From positions 14,853 to 78,852 of the forward strand of contig DDYY01000064.1 in NCBI GenBank assembly GCA_002346225.1: DNA of 64,000 nucleotides, read 5' to 3'. Below are positions 16,171-24,643 of the stretch, piece after piece. The DNA is from Bacteroidetes bacterium UBA3022. Its GTDB lineage: Bacteria > Bacteroidota > Bacteroidia > Chitinophagales > BACL12. The notes under the pieces are model-generated. The model was not told the origin of the DNA, ran no database searches, and was given only the letters and a program-made list of their open reading frames with translations. The stretch's first letter is position 1; every line of letters begins with the position of its first letter. Both the position numbers and the translations under genes were made by a program.

Positions 16171-16903
16171 ATGAGCACCTATCATTACCATTTCAACAAA
16201 CAGTCTGTAGCAAATAGCATACACTTTGTCATCTTTTTTCTTGCTGCCATTTTATTACTCCCATATTCCGCCCATGCCCAGGCTGAAGTCTAACGTAAAA
16301 GAGGGTAAATACGAGATGAGCCAGGGAACGCACAATGGGTTTCAAATATTCCTAGAAAACGCCGACCGGAAAAATGTGGAAGGCCTGGTAGAAGATTTAC
16401 TGAAAGAAAGCACCAAGAAGCCCTCTATTGAGAAGATGGGTAAAAAAGAAATCAAGGTGGACGACATTGTAATCAATGGCGTGAGCGACCAACCTGTAGA
16501 TGTATACTTTGTCTTCGACGAAAGCAAGCAGAGATTGACGGTTACGGGATTCTTCGATATGGGAACCGCCTACCTCAGCAGTGCTTCCTTCCCTGCCAAC
16601 TTCCGCAGTGGCGAAAAATTCATGCGCAGAATAGGAATCCGTTTGCAAAAGCAGGCACTGGCTGAAAAAATAGAGGAAGCCAGTTCAGCCATGTCTCAAC
16701 TGGAAAGAGACAAGAGCAATCTGGAAAAGGAAAAATCTAAACTGGAATCATCCATAAAGGATTGCGAATCGACGATAGCTAATGCCAAAGATGACCTGAA
16801 AGCCAACGCTTCGGAGCAGGAAAGCAAAGCCCGTGAAATGGGTGAGCAGAAAAAGCAACTGGAAATGCTGCAAAAATCTATGGATGGTATTAAGGAAGAG
16901 TAA
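16171..16903 (+). pseudogene. secreted coiled-coil protein gene interrupted by a one-base frameshift
   Basis: The frame opening at ATG 16171 encodes a signal peptide (F-V-I-F-F-L-A-A-I-L-L-L-P-Y-S-A-H-A-Q) and stops at TAA 16291-16293 after A-E-V. The next frame continues without a gap as N-V-K-E-G-K-Y-E-M-S-Q-G to 16903. Removing the T at 16291 joins both parts as A-E-V-N-V-K-E-G. The body has a beta-rich domain (about residues 45-155) and a C-terminal coiled coil rich in Glu, Lys and Ser. The family was not recognised. Either the gene is inactivated, or the T is a sequence error, in which case it encodes a protein of about 243 residues. Confidence 0.7.
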
Positions 16904-17614
16904 TTAAGCAGCCTCCTCTTCTTCTTCCACATTCAGACGGAATCCGTTGCCGTGGATATTCACTATTTCCAGGGTAGGATCGTCTTTCAGGTACTTCCGC
17001 AATTTGGTAATGAACACATCCATACTGCGAGCGGTGAAGTAATCGTCTCTGCCCCAGATTTGCTTCAGGGCCTCTTCACGGTACAATATGTCGTTGACCT
17101 TGAGGCACAGCATGCGCAACAATTCCGCTTCCTTGGGGGATAGCTTCTCCTGGATGTCGTTGTGCGTTAGCATTCTCGACTTGTAGTTGAAATGGTAGCT
17201 GCCTATGGTAAATTCCTTCTGCTGATTGTTCTGCTTGATTTTGCCGCGCTTCATTACAGCTGCAATGCGGTACAGCAATTCCTCAGAATTGAAAGGCTTG
17301 GTAATATAGTCGTCGGCACCTGTTTTAAAACCTTCTATTTTATCGGTCTGCTGTGCTTTGGCCGTCAGGAAAATGATAGGAATATCGGGGTTCATTCGGC
17401 GTATTTCCGCAGCCACTGTGAAGCCATCTTTTTTCGGCATCATTACATCCAGTACACACATACCAAACTGCTCCGTTCTGAAAACATCTACTCCCTTCTC
17501 TCCGTCGTTCGCCAGGGTTACATCGTAACCGTTCATGCTGAGATAATCTTTTAATACGGCACCGAAGTTCGGGTCGTCTTCACAAAGTAGAATACGGATC
17601 TTGGTTTCTTCCAT
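16904..17614 (-). CDS. OmpR-family response regulator
   Basis: 236 residues. The receiver domain has acidic residues Glu12/Asp13, phospho-acceptor Asp56 in V-L-D-V-M-M-P, Thr84 and Lys106. The C-terminal winged helix (about 130-230) is of the OmpR/PhoB type. It resembles the Bacteroidota RprY group. The stop is shared with the end of the preceding convergent gene, and it lies six bases after the histidine kinase, forming one operon. Phased TTAAC repeats in the divergent promoter upstream of the kinase are candidate binding sites. Confidence 0.93.
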   Translation of the reverse strand: MEETKIRILLCEDDPNFGAVLKDYLSMNGYDVTLANDGEKGVDVFRTEQFGMCVLDVMMPKKDGFTVAAEIRRMNPDIPIIFLTAKAQQTDKIEGFKTGADDYITKPFNSEELLYRIAAVMKRGKIKQNNQQKEFTIGSYHFNYKSRMLTHNDIQEKLSPKEAELLRMLCLKVNDILYREEALKQIWGRDDYFTARSMDVFITKLRKYLKDDPTLEIVNIHGNGFRLNVEEEEEAA

Positions 17615-17620
17615 GGTTGG

Positions 17621-19219
17621 TTAATTTACAAATAATTGAATAGTAAAGGTACTTCCTGCACCGAGCTGGCTTTTAACATCTATGCTTCCGCCGTGCGCCT
17701 CAACTACAGTTTTCACATAAGTAAGACCCAGACCAAAGCCTTTAATATTATGCACATTACCGGTAGGAACCCTATAAAATTTTTCGAATATCATTTTTTG
17801 CTGTTCATTGTTCATCCCGATACCGTTGTCCCTTACTGCTATGAACAATTTACCTCCACTGCTGCGGGTAGACACTTCAATGAGCGGTGCTTGCTGCGCG
17901 TATTTTACGGCATTGTCGAGCAGGTTGTAAATCACATTCGACAAGTGCACGCGGTCGCCATTGACTACAAACTGAATAGCCTCGAGGCGGGTACTGATGC
18001 TTCCCTGTTGTTCTTCCACCATCAGACTGATGTTCTCTACTGCATGAGTTATCACCTCGTGGAGGTTTACGGCATCCATTTTCAGATTCAGTTCGCGCTT
18101 ATCGAGCAAGGCCGCCTGCAATACTTTCTCCACCTGGCTGTTCATGCGCTTATTCTCGTCGCGAATGATACCCGTATATTGCTTTACCCTTTGCTGGTCG
18201 GATATGACTGCCGGATTGTTTATCGCATCCACGGCCAGAGAAATGGTAGCAATAGGCGTCTTGAACTCATGCGTCATATTATTGATAAAATCATTCTTTA
18301 TTTCCGACAGTTTTTTCTGTCTGAAAATAATGTGGATACTGTAGCTAAATACAAATACGATAACAGTAGTGAATAAGATAGAGCCCAGCAGGAGCAGCCA
18401 CATAGAGCTCAACAGATAGTTGCGCTGGTCGGGAAACATCACAAGCAGCTGGTCGTTTCCGGCAAATAAATTATTGGGAAACAGATTGGCTGTGTAAGCG
18501 GTACTGATCAGTTGAGAATGGTTCTCTTTCTCCAGTGGTGTCACCAGGATTTCACCATCCAGCAATACACCATAATCGAAGCGTGTTTCTATGCCTTTAT
18601 TGCGCAGTTCCAGTCCCAGTGTTTGGGTGAGATAGGTAGTATCTACTTTCTTCTCCGGCTCCATGCCGCGGGTCATCATTTCCACCATCATCTTGCGCAT
18701 CACCGCATCCAGCTGGTTGGCATTCACCCTGAATTGCTTGTCTATCTCCTTAAGAATAGCCGGAATCAATTCATCCGATTTTCCTGCGGGGTCTACCGTC
18801 ATGTTCCTGCCCATTTCCAGCGGCTCGAGGATCATGGTCGGTCGTCCTGGCATACCGCCGGGGCTGTTCATATCGGAAAGATAACTGCCCGATGGCTCCA
18901 GTTCCCGTGCTTTGTCGCTCACCCGAAAGGCACTGGCCAGAGCTGTATCGGACAACATTTCGGCAGACATTTCGGCGGTTTGTGCGACTATGAACAGGGA
19001 GTCACCAATAAACAAATCTGTCTGCTCATCCAGCATGGTGGCAATCCAGTGGGTTTCCAGCTTTTCGGTTGTCCTTGCCAGCGCATCGGCCACCTGGAAC
19101 TGAAAAACCTGCTCCTTTTGTTCTACGGCACTCCTTATCCAGTACACCTGCACCAGCACGATTCCCAGCAGGGCTGTGCTCATCAGGATAATGATGAGGC
19201 GTATTCTGGATAATTTCAT
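17621..19219 (-). CDS. membrane sensor histidine kinase (RprX-like)
   Basis: 532 residues. Two membrane helices (about 7-27 and 265-290) flank a periplasmic sensor region of about 235 residues. The kinase core has H317 in N-N-M-T-H-E-F-K-T-P, an N box with N-L-L-D-N-A-V-K-Y, D-N-G-I-G-M and G-F-G-L-G-L. It should phosphorylate the response regulator encoded next. The signal sensed is unknown; the divergent PDZ protein is a possible partner or target. The start at 19219 is supported by a perfect TACATTTG element four bases upstream. Confidence 0.93.
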   Translation of the reverse strand: MKLSRIRLIIILMSTALLGIVLVQVYWIRSAVEQKEQVFQFQVADALARTTEKLETHWIATMLDEQTDLFIGDSLFIVAQTAEMSAEMLSDTALASAFRVSDKARELEPSGSYLSDMNSPGGMPGRPTMILEPLEMGRNMTVDPAGKSDELIPAILKEIDKQFRVNANQLDAVMRKMMVEMMTRGMEPEKKVDTTYLTQTLGLELRNKGIETRFDYGVLLDGEILVTPLEKENHSQLISTAYTANLFPNNLFAGNDQLLVMFPDQRNYLLSSMWLLLLGSILFTTVIVFVFSYSIHIIFRQKKLSEIKNDFINNMTHEFKTPIATISLAVDAINNPAVISDQQRVKQYTGIIRDENKRMNSQVEKVLQAALLDKRELNLKMDAVNLHEVITHAVENISLMVEEQQGSISTRLEAIQFVVNGDRVHLSNVIYNLLDNAVKYAQQAPLIEVSTRSSGGKLFIAVRDNGIGMNNEQQKMIFEKFYRVPTGNVHNIKGFGLGLTYVKTVVEAHGGSIDVKSQLGAGSTFTIQLFVN

Positions 19220-19231
19220 TTGGTCAAATGT
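19220..19231 (-). promoter_or_regulatory. -7 element of the histidine kinase gene, four bases before the ATG
   Basis: Minus strand TACATTTG (19231-19224), then ACCA and the ATG. Perfect TAnnTTTG match; predicts a leaderless mRNA. Confidence 0.6.
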
Positions 19232-19258
19232 ACCATATGTTAAAATATCGGGAAGCCT

Positions 19259-19327
19259 GTTTAACGATGTCTTAACACAATTTAGAGGAGTCTTAACTAG
19301 CGCGCAACGGTCGTGCAGCTAAATTTG
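19259..19327 (+). promoter_or_regulatory. promoter of the PDZ gene with helically phased TTAAC repeats
   Basis: TAAATTTG (19320-19327) is a perfect -7 element. Upstream lie TTTAAC, GTCTTAAC and GTCTTAAC, with TTAAC cores starting at 19261, 19272 and 19293, spaced 11 and 21 bases, i.e. on one face of the helix. No -33 box is obvious. Direct repeats spaced by about 10-11 bases next to the -35 region are typical OmpR-family activator sites, so the adjacent response regulator is the likely activator. Confidence 0.5.
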
Positions 19328-19390
19328 TAAAGCAAATGAAAATGGGCCCCCAGGCTCGTGTGTTTGCATGCACACTAAAAGTATCACTTT

Positions 19391-20875
19391 ATGCTCTACA
19401 AATCAAACATATGGCTTTTGGCAGGATGTCTGCTGGGCAGCGCTGTTATGAGCTCTGCTGTGGCGCAGGATGCCGGTCAGCCGGTTCGCATTAAAATCAA
19501 GGCGAACGTCAATGGTGAGAAGACGACCATCGACACCGTTGTTCAGGATTACGATGCCTTCGACATGGATGCCTTTCTGCAGGAAAAAGGTCTGGATGAT
19601 GCTGCCGAAGGCATCAAGCACATGGATATCCGCATTCAGCAAGGTTCCCAACCGGGAGATATGGTATGGTTGCAGGAGCTGGAAAACAACGCCTTTCTCG
19701 ATAAATTCAGCACCAAGGTGGAGCAGATCAGGATCCCGGAAGTGCCGGCGGTTCCACCAACTGCCAATATTATGTTCTTCAACGGCAACAAAGCCTTCCT
19801 GGGAATCATTACCGGCAACACAAAAGACCGCAAAGGGGTAGTTGTCAAGGAAGTAGTGCCGAACAGTGCCGCCGCTGCAGCAGGTCTGCAGGAAGGCGAT
19901 ATCCTGCTGAAGGTGAACGACATGACCGTAGAGTCATCGAACAACCTGATTGAGATACTAGGTGCCTTTCAACCCGGAGAAACGGTAGAGCTGAATTACC
20001 TGCGCAATGGAGCAACTATCAACACCACGGCAGCACTCAAGCAAAATGAAAATTATTTTGAATCGCAGGAGTGGGAAGATTACGGTGAGCGCTGGGAAGA
20101 ATGGGGAGAAGCCTTTCAGGAACGTTGGGAGAACTGGGGCGAGCAGATGGAAGCCTACTTCAACGAAGAAAATATGAGGGAAGAAAAAGCCTTCCTGGGT
20201 GTATATCTCGAAGGTGCTGATAATGGTGTGCTGATAACCGGTGTAGCAGAAAACAGCGCCGCATCAGCAGCAGGCCTGCAAAAGGGAGATATCATTACAG
20301 GCATAGACGGAACCAGGATGACATCGCATGAAGCTGTCGCCGATTATGTACTGAGCAAGAAAGGCGGTGATAATATTAAGATTGAATACATGCGGAAAGG
20401 CGCACCCGGTGTTGCAGAAGCGACATTGCAAACCCGCAAGTCTGAATTCCTTTTCCGTATGGATGACAACATGCCCGCCAATATGTTTTTCATTCACCCG
20501 AATGACAGATGCCATGGTTATTCTTACGAAATGAACGAAGGTGAGGAGAAGCAAATCACGGTGGAGATAGAACTGCTCGATGAGGAGAATGCCCGCCTGG
20601 ATAACAACAGTATTCCTTTCAAAGCGGAAGATGTATCCTTCTTTCCCAACCCGACCAATGGTGCTTTCAACCTGCAGTTCGATGTGGAAGATGCTGGAGA
20701 TGTCATCATCAATATCCGCGACATCAACGGCGCTCTTGTGTATGAAGAAGTGCTGCGCAATTTTTCAGGTAAGTACGATAAAGTCATTCAACTCGATGCG
20801 GCCTCCAAGGGCAACTATTTCATCAACATCGTGAATGGTGACTACATCGTAACCAAGCAGATTTCGGTTCAATAA
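19391..20875 (+). CDS. secreted protein with two PDZ domains and a T9SS sorting domain
   Basis: 494 residues. A signal peptide ends S-A-V-A-Q at about residue 26. PDZ1 covers about 136-215 and PDZ2 about 268-345; both begin F-L-G and have the A-A-G-L-Q-x-G-D-I loop. Between them is a Glu/Trp-rich helical linker (several W-E-x-W-G repeats, about 222-258). The last 80 residues are a T9SS type A domain (F-F-P-N-P-T-N-G, ending Q-I-S-V-Q). There is no protease domain, so it may be a surface peptide-binding adaptor. It is divergent from the two-component system and probably under its control. Confidence 0.88.
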   Translation: MLYKSNIWLLAGCLLGSAVMSSAVAQDAGQPVRIKIKANVNGEKTTIDTVVQDYDAFDMDAFLQEKGLDDAAEGIKHMDIRIQQGSQPGDMVWLQELENNAFLDKFSTKVEQIRIPEVPAVPPTANIMFFNGNKAFLGIITGNTKDRKGVVVKEVVPNSAAAAAGLQEGDILLKVNDMTVESSNNLIEILGAFQPGETVELNYLRNGATINTTAALKQNENYFESQEWEDYGERWEEWGEAFQERWENWGEQMEAYFNEENMREEKAFLGVYLEGADNGVLITGVAENSAASAAGLQKGDIITGIDGTRMTSHEAVADYVLSKKGGDNIKIEYMRKGAPGVAEATLQTRKSEFLFRMDDNMPANMFFIHPNDRCHGYSYEMNEGEEKQITVEIELLDEENARLDNNSIPFKAEDVSFFPNPTNGAFNLQFDVEDAGDVIINIRDINGALVYEEVLRNFSGKYDKVIQLDAASKGNYFINIVNGDYIVTKQISVQ

Positions 20876-20899
20876 AAGCTTGTTTTCTTTACAATTGGT

Positions 20900-20928
20900 A
20901 AAAGGTAGCCTATTAGGTTACCTTTTTT
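20900..20928. terminator. bidirectional terminator between PDZ gene and radical SAM operon
   Basis: AAAAGGTAGCC-tatta-GGTTACCTTTTTT forms a hairpin with one G-T pair, flanked by A and T runs. It ends both the plus-strand PDZ gene and the convergent minus-strand operon, and overlaps the stop codon of the latter. Confidence 0.8.
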
Positions 20929-21598
20929 AATTCCAGCTGCGTCCGTAATCAGCTTCGTCAATGGCAAAAGCACCTTCCGGCTGCGCACCACACAGCCATG
21001 CTGTTAACCGGTCCACATAATGGTCAAGATGGGTTATTTGCTGCACGCCGTGTTCCACTATTGGATCGAGCGTGGTGGCCAGCAAGGTGCCTCCGTAGGC
21101 ATCGGTCTCCCAGGTAATGATTTCACCGGCGCTGTTGCGTTGCAAAATCCGCGCATGATCAGGAACCCGGGTGTAGGCACCATGGGTGTGCCAGCAGGCA
21201 TGCCGGGGCATTAAACCCTGATAAACCGGATGGGTAAAATCGGTTGCTGTAACAGGTGGCTGATCCGGATGGGTGACCCACCAGTAGTTGTTGACAGGGC
21301 GGTCTTCCCATACAGCATCGAGCCAGGTAGCACTGCTGTCGCCTTCCACGAAGAGCTTTCCACCTCCGGCAAGAAAATCATACAATTGCTTGCGGCAACT
21401 GCCTAATACAGCATGATTGCTTTGGAAAGGAATGACCACCGATTTAAATGCAGAAAGATCTGTCGCCGGCAGATCGTGTACATATACCAACTGATAAAAG
21501 GAGCTGTATTTCGGCGACATGGCGAAACTGTAATGCGACCACACACCATTGAATACCAAGGCTATTTCAGGATTTTTCATATGCGTATTTTTTAGCAT
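20927..21598 (-). CDS. ThuA/class I glutamine amidotransferase-like protein, copy B
   Basis: 223 residues from 21598; the internal ATG at 21580 is an alternative. The fold signs are those of ThuA-like flavodoxin-type amidotransferases: strand-turn S-V-V-I-P-F-Q-S-N-H, then a helix, then G-G-G-K-L-F-V-E-G-D-S. No G-x-C-x-G nucleophile elbow is present, so glutaminase activity is unlikely. It is a diverged paralogue of the preceding gene, which it overlaps by 32 (or 14) bases. A His-rich stretch (H-A-C-W-H-T-H-G) might bind metal. Last gene of the import/radical SAM operon. Function is unknown. Confidence 0.6.
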   Translation of the reverse strand: MLKNTHMKNPEIALVFNGVWSHYSFAMSPKYSSFYQLVYVHDLPATDLSAFKSVVIPFQSNHAVLGSCRKQLYDFLAGGGKLFVEGDSSATWLDAVWEDRPVNNYWWVTHPDQPPVTATDFTHPVYQGLMPRHACWHTHGAYTRVPDHARILQRNSAGEIITWETDAYGGTLLATTLDPIVEHGVQQITHLDHYVDRLTAWLCGAQPEGAFAIDEADYGRSWN

Positions 21599-22211
21599 GC
21601 ATAAATTCCACTATGTTGCGGTAGATGCCGGCTACTGCCTGCATGGATGCATCATCATCCGTAGTAGCATAGGTGCTGTCGGACAAGGGTGCACTTGCAC
21701 TGAGAATCATAGTTCCATTGGTAGAGTGTTCATCCACAATGAGCAGCGGTCTGTGCCATGTGTCTTCCAGCACAACGATAGCTTCGGCTGCCGGCTGAAT
21801 GTAACCGCAGGCCCACCATCCACTTATGCCATTGGAAAAGTTCAGACCATCGATATCAATACCCTTCATAAAACCATAAGGATCGCTTACTACTTTGTAA
21901 CGAACATCTATGGTGCGTCGGCTATTGTCCATCACCCATCTGTTACCGGGCACCCATGGCGTAAACCAACCATCGAAACAACAGAGTACGCCGCCGGCAG
22001 CGAGAAATGCCTCCACTGTATCCTTGATGCATTCCATAAAAACGTGGTCACTGCCGTTGGGAACAATCAATACATCGTATTGCGATATATCGAGCTGCAC
22101 AGGGTACGCCACGCTGATCCGGTTATATACCATAAAAGCTGAATCGGGATAGAGACCATCCAATCCCTCTATTCCATTGTGAATAACTGCAGCCTTTAAT
22201 GGTTCATGCAT
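21567..22211 (-). CDS. ThuA/class I glutamine amidotransferase-like protein, copy A
   Basis: 214 residues. It has the same layout as copy B: Y-D-V-L-I-V-P-N-G-S-D-H, a helix, A-A-G-G-V-L-C-C-F-D-G-W, a W-W-A-C-G-Y motif in the middle, and a strand pair ending G-T-M-I-L-S-A-S. The nucleophile elbow of true amidotransferases is absent. Overlaps the radical SAM gene by eight bases, implying coupled translation. Both copies are cytoplasmic (no signal peptide), so they would act on something inside the cell, perhaps forming a heterodimer. The family is not named with confidence. Confidence 0.6.
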   Translation of the reverse strand: MHEPLKAAVIHNGIEGLDGLYPDSAFMVYNRISVAYPVQLDISQYDVLIVPNGSDHVFMECIKDTVEAFLAAGGVLCCFDGWFTPWVPGNRWVMDNSRRTIDVRYKVVSDPYGFMKGIDIDGLNFSNGISGWWACGYIQPAAEAIVVLEDTWHRPLLIVDEHSTNGTMILSASAPLSDSTYATTDDDASMQAVAGIYRNIVEFMHAKKYAYEKS

Positions 22212-23145
22212 GCTGTATCACATTTAAAGGAATGAAATCCGTAGGATTGAGGTGGTTTTCGAAGAATTCATCGCACCACAGACAAACATTTTTCAATACC
22301 TCAGTACGCTCCTTCGCATAAGCTTCTGTTACCCCCATCGATTCTCCCATCTTCCAGGGATCCCCTTCATTCAGGCGTTGAAAAACCGGATTATCAGCAA
22401 CCCTTTCCAACACCTCCGATACCCGCTCTTTGCGTGCATCGCCCAGCGGGTACAAGGTTCCCGGACAACAAGGATTGATCTTCCACAATTGAATGCTAAT
22501 TTCCTGGGGCACCTCCTCCACTCCACCAAGGAAACCGATGGCACCACTCAGAATAGAACAAAAATTATGTTGCGGGTTGCGCATCCAGATATCCTTTTCC
22601 ATAGCCCTGCCGCGTGCCCAGTTACCCCCCAGCCACATTTCCTCGTTAGCTCCCCAGAAGCCAAAACTGGCAGACTCTTTATGCAGGTAAGTTTCTTTTT
22701 CTACCAGCGGTTTGGTGTTATCGTCGGTCATACCCCTACTGGTAAACATAGCGCGCAACTGGTCCATGCGTTTGCCGGCGTGCTTATGGTAACGGTCAAT
22801 ACTGGCAATATCAATACGCGTCACTCCTTTTTCCAGAATGGTATCGAGTATTTCTTCCGTCATCAAATCGCCATTGGTCTGCAACATGATCTGCGCACTA
22901 CCCTTGTACTTTTCCTGCAAGGCATCCAGCACCAGCCATAACTGCTTGCGCTCCGCCAGTGGCTCTCCACCACTCAGAATCAGTCGGTCCACCTGTTGGG
23001 GCAGGTTATCGATAATAGCGAGACATTCTTCGTTGCTCATTCGCTTACCCCGGGGTCCGCTGAGGTTATAACAATGGTCGCATTCATCGTTACACAACTG
23101 TGTAAACACCCAGTATACGGAAGCGATATGTTCGTAATTACTCAT
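22204..23145 (-). CDS. radical SAM enzyme with C-terminal auxiliary cysteines
   Basis: 313 residues. Cys18, Cys22 and Cys25 form the CX3CX2C motif that binds the SAM-cleaving 4Fe-4S cluster, and G-G-E-P (59-62) contacts SAM. Five more cysteines lie at 196, 226, 227, 288 and 291, the last two as C-L-W-C, suggesting one SPASM/twitch-like auxiliary cluster. Family knowledge says such enzymes modify peptides, proteins or small metabolites by radical chemistry. No precursor peptide gene was found beside it. It overlaps the ABC ATPase gene by four bases (ATGA) and the following gene by eight, so it is an integral part of the importer operon. Confidence 0.85.
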   Translation of the reverse strand: MSNYEHIASVYWVFTQLCNDECDHCYNLSGPRGKRMSNEECLAIIDNLPQQVDRLILSGGEPLAERKQLWLVLDALQEKYKGSAQIMLQTNGDLMTEEILDTILEKGVTRIDIASIDRYHKHAGKRMDQLRAMFTSRGMTDDNTKPLVEKETYLHKESASFGFWGANEEMWLGGNWARGRAMEKDIWMRNPQHNFCSILSGAIGFLGGVEEVPQEISIQLWKINPCCPGTLYPLGDARKERVSEVLERVADNPVFQRLNEGDPWKMGESMGVTEAYAKERTEVLKNVCLWCDEFFENHLNPTDFIPLNVIQHA

Positions 23146-23870
23146 ATATTATTATTCATGTACTGTTTCCAAAAGGCCAGCTCACTGGCACCGCCTGTTC
23201 GGGGATCAGCAAGAAAGGCAGCGGGGGAATCATAAAAATACAACTCTCCTTCTTCCATGTAAGCTGTTTCATTACCCACCAGTATAGCCTCTTTGAGGTC
23301 ATGTGTTACTAACAAGGAGGTGGTTTGGTAAGTTCGGGTAAGTTGGAGGAACAGCTCCTGCATTTGCTGACGGGTGTCAGTGTCCAGATTGCCAAAAGGT
23401 TCATCGAGCAACAACACTGATGGTTGGGTAATGATGGCCCTTCCAAAACTGACTCTTTGCCTTTGGCCGCCTGAAAGTTGATCGGGCCATTTATCTGCAT
23501 GGTCCTGCAGCCCAAGTTGTTCCAACATGGTGCTTACTTCCTTTTGAATCTGTTGAACAGAAATACTCCGTATTTTCAGGCCAAAAGCAATATTCTGGCG
23601 CACCGTCAAATGCGGAAACAGGAGCGGTTCCTGGTTCATGTAAACAGCATTCCGCAAATGCGTGGGCACACCTTCCATGTCTTTTCCATCGAGCAGGACT
23701 TTTCCATTATCCGGTGAAATCAGTCCGGCTACAATGCGCAACAGTGTTGTTTTTCCGCAACCACTTCTTCCCAGCACTGCCAGGGTTTTCCCTTGTTCCA
23801 CAATCAGATTGATATTGCGGAGTATGGGCTGCTGGCCATACGATTTCGCCAGATTCCTTACCTCCATCAT
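23142..23870 (-). CDS. ABC transporter ATPase, YnjD-like
   Basis: 242 residues. Walker A G-R-S-G-C-G-K-T (34-41), signature L-S-G-G-Q (132-136), Walker B L-L-L-D-E-P (about 153-158) and the His of the H loop (L-V-T-H-D) are all present. It powers the two permeases encoded just upstream. Four-base overlaps (ATGA) with genes on both sides indicate coupled translation. Assigned to the YnjD group by its partners; the ATPase alone looks like a generic importer ATPase. Confidence 0.88.
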   Translation of the reverse strand: MMEVRNLAKSYGQQPILRNINLIVEQGKTLAVLGRSGCGKTTLLRIVAGLISPDNGKVLLDGKDMEGVPTHLRNAVYMNQEPLLFPHLTVRQNIAFGLKIRSISVQQIQKEVSTMLEQLGLQDHADKWPDQLSGGQRQRVSFGRAIITQPSVLLLDEPFGNLDTDTRQQMQELFLQLTRTYQTTSLLVTHDLKEAILVGNETAYMEEGELYFYDSPAAFLADPRTGGASELAFWKQYMNNNI

Positions 23871-24643
23871 ACGCCTAAGGGTTTAAACACATACTGCCTG
23901 TTGAACCACAGCAATAAGGCCGGTGGGAGAATCAAAAGGGTGGCTGCCAGCGCCGCCAGCGAAGGGCTTGCCTCCTGAACATATAGATATACCTTTAATG
24001 TCAATGTCTGGACCTGCCCGGCACCGATTACACTGGTGAGACCATATTCGAACCAGGAAATGATGAAGGTCTGAAAAAAGCACACCAGCAGAAATGGTCT
24101 CGCGTAAGGCAGCACCACCTGTGTGAAAGTTTGATATGGAGTACTGCCAAGTGTCGCAGCCAGTTGTTCCATATGCATAACCCGGGGCGTCCAGAATGCG
24201 GTGAAATATATGATACTGAAAGGTATGGCAATGAGCAGCTGGGCAATCATTACACCACCTACAGTTCCGGATATACCTGCTACATTAAAATAGAAGGCCA
24301 AGATGGTGGCGAATAAAACCGGCGATATGGTAACCGGCAGTAAGCTCCAGAAGATGCCCTGTTTTCTGCGGCTGCCAAAACTCACCGTCCTTGCCAATCC
24401 AAAACCGACTGCCGTACTGAGGGTGGCGGTAGTAGTAGCAATGGCCAGACTCAGCAAAAAGCTGTGGCGTACATCCTGTTGTCCGCTGAAAAACAATTTC
24501 CATTGCTGTACATCCAGCACACCGGGTAATATATTCGGATAATTCCAATCTGAAAAAAAGCTCATAAGCGGAAGCCATACAAAGGGAAACACTGCTATTA
24601 CAACAGATGCCACCAACACTATATGGAAGTTCTTACGAGGCAT
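23867..24643 (-). CDS. ABC transporter permease 2 (YnjC C-terminal half-like)
   Basis: 258 residues with six predicted membrane helices and the importer E-A-A-type loop (M-E-Q-L-A-A-T-L-G-S-T-P-Y-Q-T-F, about residues 153-168) that contacts the ATPase. In the E. coli YnjBCD system the permease is one fused protein of about twice this length; here the two halves are separate genes. Overlaps the first permease by 11 bases and the ATPase by four. Confidence 0.85.
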   Translation of the reverse strand: MPRKNFHIVLVASVVIAVFPFVWLPLMSFFSDWNYPNILPGVLDVQQWKLFFSGQQDVRHSFLLSLAIATTTATLSTAVGFGLARTVSFGSRRKQGIFWSLLPVTISPVLFATILAFYFNVAGISGTVGGVMIAQLLIAIPFSIIYFTAFWTPRVMHMEQLAATLGSTPYQTFTQVVLPYARPFLLVCFFQTFIISWFEYGLTSVIGAGQVQTLTLKVYLYVQEASPSLAALAATLLILPPALLLWFNRQYVFKPLGV

